A stretch of DNA of 5,622 nucleotides from NCBI GenBank assembly GCA_007122045.1, contig SKJM01000311.1, forward strand, positions 1 to 5,622. Reading direction: 5' to 3'. This DNA is from Planctomycetales bacterium. Lineage in GTDB: Bacteria; Planctomycetota; Planctomycetia; Pirellulales; Thermoguttaceae. Shown in pieces: positions 1-5,622 of this stretch. The translations under genes and the position numbers were made by a program. Numbering within the stretch: the first letter of the stretch is position 1; the number at the start of each line of letters is the position of its first letter. Under the pieces are notes generated by a model. It saw only the letters and a program-made list of their open reading frames with translations, was not told where the DNA came from and did not search any database.

Positions 1-88
1 CGCTCCCTCACAGCCGCCCAATCTTCGCCCCCCGTTCGGCCCCGTTCACCGCTGAAATCTTGGCCAGAGAGGCTTTCTCGGACAGACA
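1..88. other. Unassigned flank downstream of the truncated NIPSNAP gene
   Basis: This stretch follows the NIPSNAP stop codon. None of the three minus frames continues a NIPSNAP-like domain: they read CLSEKASLAKISAVNG..., SVCPRKPLWPRFQR-stop, and VSVRESLSGQDFSGE.... On the plus strand, the frame beginning at base 3 is open from the window edge and ends at TAG 90-92, giving a 29-residue tail finishing ILAREAFSDRH. About 21 of its 29 codons end in G or C. It could be the C-terminus of a convergent plus-strand gene, or sequence of a mobile element joined here. Too little is visible to decide, so no gene is called. Confidence 0.3.
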
Positions 89-532
89 CTAGGTACGCAA
101 TTCGAACGCCCGATCGCCCACCGCCTCGGGCTGAACGACCGGCGAGTAATCGGTCGGGCCGAGCAGCACCGATTCGATCTTGCTGACGATCGGGCCGTCG
201 GCCTCGGTGATCCGCCGGGCCTCCTTCCAGTCCGGATCGGCGACAAACGCCTTCCAGGCCTTTTCCCGCGCCTCCCGGCTGGGAAAGACCAGCACGAAGA
301 TCAGCTTGTTGTCGGGATTGTCGACGGGCGTCCAGTAGCCGAGACTGGTCAAACCGTGCTTTTCGAATAGTTCGAGCGTGTAGTCGCGAAACCGGGCGTG
401 CAGGTCGTCCAAACGGCCCGGCGGGGCGTAGTAGGTGCGCATCTCGAAGACGCGGGTGTCCCGGTCGGCCGCGGCAACCGCGGCGGCGATCCCCAAGACG
501 GCGGCGGCCGCCAAAATACTCCTGCTGGTCAT
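89..532 (-). CDS. Secreted NIPSNAP-family protein, probably truncated in its second domain
   Basis: The product is 147 aa. I start it at the ATG at 530-532 because a GGGAG Shine-Dalgarno sequence (540-544) lies 7 nt upstream and a signal peptide follows at once: MTSRS, then an Ala/Val/Leu-rich core at residues 6-22 with likely cleavage near AVA or AAA before D23. Residues 27-125 form one NIPSNAP-like ferredoxin-fold (dimeric alpha-beta barrel) unit: RVFEMRTYY, a helix LDDLHARFRDYTLELFEKHG, GYWTPVD, then IFVLVFPSREAREKAWKAF and a C-terminal strand KIESVLL. Residues 141-147, RAFELRT, repeat the unit's opening RVFEMRT (27-33), and then TAG ends the frame. Family members often carry two such units at about 250 aa, so this copy looks cut at the start of unit two. 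The biochemical role of secreted NIPSNAP proteins is unknown. The longer frame back to 679 is rejected because it would run through the promoter. Confidence 0.85.
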   Translation of the reverse strand: MTSRSILAAAAVLGIAAAVAAADRDTRVFEMRTYYAPPGRLDDLHARFRDYTLELFEKHGLTSLGYWTPVDNPDNKLIFVLVFPSREAREKAWKAFVADPDWKEARRITEADGPIVSKIESVLLGPTDYSPVVQPEAVGDRAFELRT

Positions 533-539
533 GGTCGTG

Positions 540-544
540 CTCCC
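540..544 (-). promoter_or_regulatory. Ribosome binding site of the NIPSNAP gene
   Basis: GGGAG on the minus strand, 7 nt before the ATG at 532. It decides the start in favour of the signal-peptide Met over upstream in-frame codons. Confidence 0.7.
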
Positions 545-622
545 AAGGTGACGTAAAGGTCCCAACTCGCCGTTCACGGTCCCGGAAACGTTCCGAGGAT
601 TTCCACCCCGAACGGCGTGCCC

Positions 623-652
623 AGTATAGTACGGTGGAATCCGCCCTGTCAA
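623..652 (-). promoter_or_regulatory. Sigma70-type promoter for the NIPSNAP gene
   Basis: On the minus strand the -35 box is TTGACA (647-652, a perfect consensus match). It is followed by an 18-bp spacer and a -10 box TATACT (623-628, 5 of 6 matches). Transcription would begin near 616, leaving a leader of about 85 nt before the ATG. This is by far the best promoter match in the window, and it means the NIPSNAP gene need not be co-transcribed with the HEPN/MNT pair upstream. Confidence 0.7.
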
Positions 653-702
653 CAGCCGGGAAACGGTTAGGCTGTGCAACAGAATAAACTACCGCAGCGC
701 GA

Positions 703-764
703 GGTGTGGGATAGGCTTCCAGCCTGTCGATTTCCGTTGACAGGCTGGAAGCCTATCCCACGCC
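703..764. repeat. Perfect 23-bp inverted repeat, dispersed-repeat-like hairpin
   Basis: The left arm 706-728 and right arm 739-761 are exact reverse complements around a 10-nt loop (729-738, GATTTCCGTT). In RNA the stem can extend to 703/764 through a G-U pair. The arms contain GGATAGGCTTCCAGCC. It begins 4 nt beyond the stop codon of the MNT gene, so it will cap or stabilise that transcript's 3' end. There is no U-run, so it is not a classic intrinsic terminator. Similar 'GGCTTCCAGCCTG' hairpins are, to my knowledge, scattered between genes in planctomycetes; that is recall, not a search. The open frame across it (peptide GIGFQPVNGNRQAG...) is a by-product of the repeat. Confidence 0.85.
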
Positions 765-767
765 GCC

Positions 768-1151
768 TTACGGAGCGTTCGGGTTGGACGGGCGTGTGAA
801 CAGCCACGCGGCTTCCCGCGCCAGGGTGGCGGCGAAGCGTCCGCCGCCGCGCTGGAGGCGGTCCCACTCCTCGGCGGTGTAGATGAGCAGGTCGGCCGGC
901 ACGGGCAGGTCGTTGAGGTCCCAGTCTACGGCCCTTTGTTCAAAGGGCCGATCGCTCGTGCGAACCACGGCCACCAAGTCCAGGTCGCTCCCGACGCCCC
1001 AATCGCCGCGGGCGTAGGAGCCGAACGCGCCCAACCGCAACAGTTCGGGATGGCGCTCGACCGCGGCGGGGACCCAGGCCTCCAGCGCGGCCTCGACCTC
1101 GGCCCGGCTAGGCCATACGAACACGGGCGAACTGAAGGATCTGACCGGCAT
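768..1151 (-). CDS. MNT-type nucleotidyltransferase, antitoxin partner of the HEPN protein (MntA-like)
   Basis: The product is 127 aa from the ATG at 1149-1151. The fold is a minimal nucleotidyltransferase of the DNA polymerase beta superfamily. The signature GS-X10-D-X-D is exact: G44-S45, then D56 and D58 in GSYARGDWGVGSDLDL. A third acidic residue, D87, lies on the strand PADLLIY. The C-terminal part, EEWDRLQ...FAATLAREAAWLF, matches the usual family ending. Characterised MntA antitoxins neutralise HEPN toxins by transferring AMP to a tyrosine; that activity is inferred here from the intact motif and the partner. The gene overlaps the end of the HEPN gene by 44 nt, so the two are surely co-translated. 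An in-frame GTG at 1122-1124 is an alternative start, and Met residues further upstream lie deeper inside the HEPN gene. Downstream it ends against the 703-764 hairpin. Confidence 0.88.
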   Translation of the reverse strand: MPVRSFSSPVFVWPSRAEVEAALEAWVPAAVERHPELLRLGAFGSYARGDWGVGSDLDLVAVVRTSDRPFEQRAVDWDLNDLPVPADLLIYTAEEWDRLQRGGGRFAATLAREAAWLFTRPSNPNAP

Positions 1152-1506
1152 AATCGATGGCCTGGCTGCTTTGGAGAGGGCCGTAATGCTCGAAGGGGGC
1201 GCCTTCCGGGTGACCGTTGGCATAGCGGGTCGGGATGTAGAAATTATCCAGCACTTTTCCCATTTCGATCAGGTTGCGTTCCACGGCGAAGGGCAGTTCC
1301 GCGAGCAGCCGAGCAACGACGTGTCCCCACGCTTCCTGTCCCAACGAAAGGTGCAGTGCCTTCACCGCTTTCTCCGCCGACTGCTGCGCCGCGAAACAGG
1401 CCCATTCATGGCGCCCGTCCTCCGCCGACGCTGCCGCCTGCTCCAAGTCGCGTTCGGCCTGCGCCAGCCAATCCTCGTGCCGATCACTCATGCTCATGCC
1501 TGCCAT
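1108..1506 (-). CDS. HEPN-domain protein, putative toxin of a HEPN/MNT pair
   Basis: The product is up to 132 aa and all-alpha. Hallmarks of the HEPN family (PF05168 type) are W13-LAQAERDLEQAA at the N-terminus, the helix CFAAQQSAEKAVKAL (37-51), GHVVARLLAELP (61-72), and the segment RYANGHPEGAPFEHY (94-108). R94 and H99 form an R-X4-H spacing like the HEPN RNase motif R-X4-6-H, although the usual family member has RYPNG followed by a hydrophobic residue here. With the overlapping nucleotidyltransferase gene it forms a typical HEPN/MNT module, in which the HEPN protein is usually the toxin and likely an RNase. The start is uncertain: ATG codons occur at 1506, 1497 and 1491, and none has a strong Shine-Dalgarno. 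AGG lies 7 nt before the one at 1491, and AAGAG is too close to 1506. The stop is TAG at 1108-1110. Confidence 0.85.
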   Translation of the reverse strand: MAGMSMSDRHEDWLAQAERDLEQAAASAEDGRHEWACFAAQQSAEKAVKALHLSLGQEAWGHVVARLLAELPFAVERNLIEMGKVLDNFYIPTRYANGHPEGAPFEHYGPLQSSQAIDYAGQILQFARVRMA

Positions 1507-1536
1507 TGCTCTTGGGGACGCCCCCGGCTATCCCGG

Positions 1537-1566
1537 ACTATCCATGCCGATGTAGGGTGGTGACAA
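1537..1566 (-). promoter_or_regulatory. Possible promoter for the HEPN/MNT pair
   Basis: On the minus strand TTGTCA (1561-1566, 5 of 6 matches to -35) is separated by 18 bp from GATAGT (1537-1542, 4 of 6 matches to -10). Predicted initiation near 1530 leaves a leader of 25-40 nt before the candidate HEPN starts. The -35 box overlaps the left arm of the outer inverted repeat, so the repeat may have brought the promoter or may affect it. Confidence 0.35.
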
Positions 1567-1695
1567 GCAGGCCAAGACCCTGGTGGGACTTCGGTCGCTC
1601 GCCCGGGCCTGCTTCCAGCGCACGACGTGCAAACCAGCCAAGCGTGGCTTGCACAGTCCCACCAACGACTTACGCGACCTCGTCCCACCCTACAT
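1550..1695. repeat. Compound inverted-repeat element between ftsH and the HEPN gene
   Basis: Four sets of complementary arms are visible. The outer arms are 1550-1564 and 1682-1695 (ATGTAGGGTGG..GAC, with one extra T on the left). Next are 1581-1590 and 1655-1664 (TGGTGGGACT, perfect). An inner hairpin pairs 1627-1631 with 1650-1654 and 1636-1640 with 1645-1649 around AGCG. A fourth pair, 1565-1573 with 1606-1614 (AAGCAGGCC, perfect), crosses the second and so must be an alternative fold. The right outer arm begins 13 nt after the ftsH stop codon, so the element forms the ftsH 3' end. There is no U-tract. The GTAGGGTGGGAC arms resemble intergenic repeats I associate with planctomycetes, unverified by search. 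Confidence 0.7.
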
Positions 1696-1707
1696 GAATA
1701 ATCCCGG

Positions 1708-3801
<2,094 letters not shown>

Positions 3802-3894
3802 AGAAATGATTCCCTGTTACTAATTTGACGAGGGTTTATAGGAGTGCGTGAAGGCGGTCGCGTCTCGGCCACCCCAACAATGGTAGTTTCCTCC
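3802..3894. other. ftsH leader proximal to the start codon
   Basis: This holds the ftsH ribosome binding site (AGGGA at 3811-3815 on the minus strand). A TATAAA (3835-3840, minus) could be a -10 box, but no acceptable -35 lies 16-18 bp upstream of it. I see no gene here. Confidence 0.4.
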
Positions 3895-4047
3895 GAACGG
3901 TTGCTCTTTCCCCTTCTGCAACCGTTCACGGGGGACTGTCCCAAGGCCGGTCGGGGGACGGGTCCATTTTTCGGACATCGCCTTTGCGCGAAAATTGCGC
4001 CGGTCGGCCGAAAAATGGACCCGTCTCCAGCGGGCCCGTGAACGGTT
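3895..4047. repeat. Compound inverted repeat upstream of ftsH with a shared central arm
   Basis: A perfect 18-bp inverted repeat pairs 3957-3974 with 4008-4025 (GACGGGTCCATTTTTCGG), around a 33-nt loop. Outside it, a perfect 13-bp pair joins 3920-3932 with 4035-4047 (AACCGTTCACGGG). The same segment can instead pair on its other side: 3918-3927 with 3895-3904 (GCAACCGTTC with GAACGGTTGC, 13-nt pyrimidine loop). Between them sits a small palindrome GGGACTGTCCC (3932-3942). The octamer GAACGGTT thus occurs three times (3895, 4040, and inverted at 3920), and the two direct copies are both followed by a TTC-rich pyrimidine tract. This suggests a repeat-derived or MITE-like insertion in the gap between yggS and ftsH. 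Confidence 0.75.
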
Positions 4048-4200
4048 CTTCTATTCTATTATGCGCCACTCGGTCAACTTAAGGCAGGGGGAAAACCGCC
4101 CAAAGCAGCACCTCCGCGCCCACCTACTCCCCATGGGGTCAGACGGGGGGGTCCGTTCCCCCGAAGACGCCGGGCCATTTCTGCCGGAGTAACGCCTTCA
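4048..4200. other. Non-coding remainder of the yggS-ftsH gap
   Basis: An AT-rich patch (4048-4063) adjoins the compound repeat. Read on the minus strand it contains CATAAT and TAGAAT, which resemble -10 boxes and could start an ftsH transcript near 4045, but no matching -35 is correctly spaced. There is also a short GC hairpin (4144-4149 with 4158-4163) and the palindrome CCCCATGGGG (4129-4138). No gene and no clear intrinsic terminator for yggS are visible. Confidence 0.4.
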
Positions 4201-4905
4201 CTAGAGCACCCCCTCGAACAGGGCACTACCGATGCGCACCAGCGTCGCCCCCTCCTCAATGGCCACCTCGAAGTCGTCACTCATGCCCATCGAAAGCTCC
4301 TCAAGCGTGATACCGTTCGGGCAGACGGGTCGCAAGCGGTCGCGCAGCGCGCGGAGCGTGGCGAATTGGCGGCGGGCGTCCTCCAGGTCGCCTGCCAAGC
4401 CCGCCATCCCCATCAGCCCCCGAACCTCCATGTGACGCAGCTCGGCGACGGCCGCAAGAACCCCCTCGATCTCCGAGGGCGCAAAGCCATGCTTGGCAGC
4501 CTCGCCCGAGATGTTCACCTCCAACAGCACGGGCACGCGGCAGCCGAGTTCCGAGGCAACCTGGTCGATGGCGGCGGCCAGCCGGACGCTGTCGACCGAT
4601 TCGACCATCGCCACCAGCGGGAGGGTACGGCGCACTTTGTTCCGTTGCAGGTGCCCCACCTGGTGCCAGCAGATCGGCAGGTCGGCCAGGGCAGCGGCCT
4701 TGTCCCACAGTTGCTGGGGCCGGCTTTCGGCCAGGTCGGCCAGCCCGGCGGCCACGAGCGCCCGCACCACCTCCGGCCCGACATATTTGGTGACGCCAAC
4801 CAGTTTGATCGTATCCGCCCTGCGGCCCGCCCGGCCGGCGGCTTCGGCGATGGATGACCGCACCCGGGCCAGGTTCCCTCCGATCGTTCGCAGCAGGTCG
4901 GGCAT
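4201..4905 (-). CDS. yggS: YggS/PLPBP family pyridoxal-5'-phosphate homeostasis protein
   Basis: The product is 234 aa, the usual family length. It is a cytoplasmic single-domain protein with an alanine-racemase-like TIM barrel that binds PLP without known enzyme activity and buffers the cofactor pool. K40 in LVGVTKYVG is the PLP-binding lysine. Other family blocks follow in order: LAESRPQQLWDKA (58-70), WHQVGHLQRNKVRRTL (80-95), LLEVNISGEAAKHGF (127-141), RGLMGMA (162-168), and the phosphate-site region LSMGMSDDFEVAIEEGATLVRIGSALFEG (204-232). I use the ATG at 4903-4905, since residue 1 then aligns with normal YggS N-termini. No Shine-Dalgarno is seen. A GTG at 4915-4917 in the same frame overlaps the upstream stop as GTGA and is an alternative. 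Translation is therefore probably coupled to the upstream LarA-like gene, whose stop lies 8 nt away. Confidence 0.95.
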   Translation of the reverse strand: MPDLLRTIGGNLARVRSSIAEAAGRAGRRADTIKLVGVTKYVGPEVVRALVAAGLADLAESRPQQLWDKAAALADLPICWHQVGHLQRNKVRRTLPLVAMVESVDSVRLAAAIDQVASELGCRVPVLLEVNISGEAAKHGFAPSEIEGVLAAVAELRHMEVRGLMGMAGLAGDLEDARRQFATLRALRDRLRPVCPNGITLEELSMGMSDDFEVAIEEGATLVRIGSALFEGVL

Positions 4906-4913
4906 GATGGGGT

Positions 4914-5622
4914 TCACGAGTCGAGTAACGCACAGGAAGCGTTGGCCAACACGGTGTACTTTCCGTACTGCCGGGTGAGGCGGGCCAACTCGGCCGGCGA
5001 GCCGATCGGGACCATGTCGAGGTCTTCGACCACCTCGGGCTCCAGCCGGCTGAGCAGATACACGGTGCACCGGTCGAGCGCGCGGGCGAGTTGGGCGGCG
5101 GGCAAGGCGTCGACGGGCCGCCGCTGCCGGATTTCCTGGAGCCCCGCCCGGTGCGACTCGGCCCGCGCCACACACTGCACGCCGGGCCCGGGGGCGTCAG
5201 CCAGCTCGCAGCAGACGGCGATGGCGCCGCCGTCACTGACCAGCCGGCCGGCGTTTTCCAATGCGCGGCCGACGTTCTGCCAGGTTTGCGTTCCGGCCGC
5301 CCCGGCGAGTCCCGCCACCACGAGGTCGGTTTGCGGCACGTGGTTGGGCTGCCGCCACACGGCCTCGTACCGCCGGTGCGCCCGCCGCCGCACGGCTTCG
5401 CATTGCCCGGCAAGCACCTCCAGCACACCGAAGCCGTCGGCAGGCAGCAATTGAATGGTGAAATGGATTCCCAGCAGCCAGGCCGCCTCGTCGACTTCGT
5501 CGACCAGGGCCTGCTTGTAGCTCCCGCTTCGGGCCAGCGAGCCGAGCGACCGGAATCGGCTGAGCGTGTCGGAGTCGGCAAAGGTGGGGAAGATGCCGCT
5601 GTGGATGCCGAAGTAGCCCGCA
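4914..5622 (-). CDS. LarA-like (DUF2088, nickel-dependent lactate racemase family) protein, C-terminal part
   Basis: The last 235 residues and the TGA stop (4914-4916) are visible; the gene runs off the window at its 5' end, in an open frame from 5621. The recognisable parts are GYFGIHSGIFPTFADS and SRFRSLGSLAR at the beginning, DEAAWLLGIHFTIQLL (44-59), the Rossmann-like C-terminal segment ADLVVAGLAG-type strand TDLVVAGLAG (98-107) with TWQNVGRALENAGRLVSDGGAIAVCCEL (113-140), and RCTVYLLSRLEPEVVEDL (184-201). LarA itself interconverts D- and L-lactate using a nickel-pincer nucleotide bound in the N-terminal half, which lies outside the window, so neither cofactor binding nor substrate can be judged. 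Many members act on other 2-hydroxyacids. It is immediately followed by yggS with an 8-nt gap (or a GTGA overlap), so the two are very likely one operon. Confidence 0.75.
   Translation of the reverse strand, partial: AGYFGIHSGIFPTFADSDTLSRFRSLGSLARSGSYKQALVDEVDEAAWLLGIHFTIQLLPADGFGVLEVLAGQCEAVRRRAHRRYEAVWRQPNHVPQTDLVVAGLAGAAGTQTWQNVGRALENAGRLVSDGGAIAVCCELADAPGPGVQCVARAESHRAGLQEIRQRRPVDALPAAQLARALDRCTVYLLSRLEPEVVEDLDMVPIGSPAELARLTRQYGKYTVLANASCALLDS

Noticed and set aside
667..867. A 66-codon minus-strand frame containing GIGFQPV
   Set aside because: It is formed by translating through the 703-764 hairpin repeat and the end of the MNT gene in another frame.
768..1223. Longer MNT start at 1223
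   Set aside because: The extra 24 residues (MPTVTRKAPPSS...) lie wholly inside the HEPN coding region, are low in family likeness, and would more than double the overlap; the ATG at 1151 gives the usual family N-terminus.
703..1695. CRISPR array or cas locus
   Set aside because: The repeats are inverted pairs, not regularly spaced direct repeats, and no Cas protein is present; the HEPN domain here belongs to a HEPN/MNT pair.
936..1697. A 253-codon plus-strand open frame opposite the HEPN/MNT genes
   Set aside because: It has no recognisable motif, is Pro/Arg-rich, and continues through the inverted repeat at 1550-1695; the opposite strand holds two family-matched proteins.
3870..3894. GGAGG followed 8 nt later by ATT on the minus strand, as a leader peptide or upstream ftsH start
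   Set aside because: ATT is a very rare start, the frame is not that of ftsH, and the resulting peptide runs into ftsH in a shadow frame.
4048..4077. TTGACC (4072-4077, minus) with CATAAT or TAGAAT as an ftsH promoter
   Set aside because: The spacers are about 8 and 13 bp, too short for a sigma70 promoter.
4144..4163. GC hairpin as an intrinsic terminator of yggS
   Set aside because: The stem is only 6 bp, and no T-run follows on the minus strand.
4301..5581. A 426-codon minus-strand open frame across yggS and the LarA-like gene
   Set aside because: It is out of frame with both recognised proteins, spans their junction, and has Arg/Pro/Gly-rich composition typical of a shadow frame.

Overview
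The window is GC-rich bacterial DNA in which every recognisable gene lies on the minus strand. The best guess for the source is a planctomycete. The support is a secreted NIPSNAP-type protein built on a repeated 'R-x-FE-[ML]-RT' unit, a LarA-like gene directly upstream of yggS, and intergenic hairpins of the 'GGATAGGCTTCCAGCC' and 'GTAGGGTGGGAC' type that I associate with planctomycete genomes. No rRNA or conserved marker is present, so this assignment is moderate.

Reading in transcription order (high to low coordinates): (1) a LarA-like/DUF2088 protein, cut by the window edge, ends in TGA and is followed within 8 nt by (2) yggS, the PLP-homeostasis protein; these two look translationally coupled. 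(3) A gap of about 400 bp without a gene holds a compound inverted repeat at 3895-4047 whose central arm can pair with either of two partners. (4) ftsH follows, complete, with a GTG start and all ATPase and zinc-protease residues. (5) A 200-bp gap contains nested and crossing inverted repeats (1550-1695) and a plausible promoter for (6) an overlapping HEPN / minimal-nucleotidyltransferase (MNT) pair, a toxin-antitoxin type module. (7) A perfect 23-bp hairpin at 706-761 lies just beyond the MNT stop codon. (8) A near-consensus sigma70 promoter (TTGACA, 18 bp, TATACT) drives a small secreted NIPSNAP-family protein. That protein stops seven residues into what looks like a second domain, and the last 88 bp of the window do not continue it.

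The genes do not form one pathway. FtsH and YggS are housekeeping functions. HEPN/MNT is an accessory module bracketed by repeat elements. The most interesting observations are the sharp breakpoint that truncates the NIPSNAP gene, the repeat-bracketed HEPN/MNT module, and the mutually exclusive pairing in front of ftsH. I see no convincing evidence for a wholly new multi-gene system.
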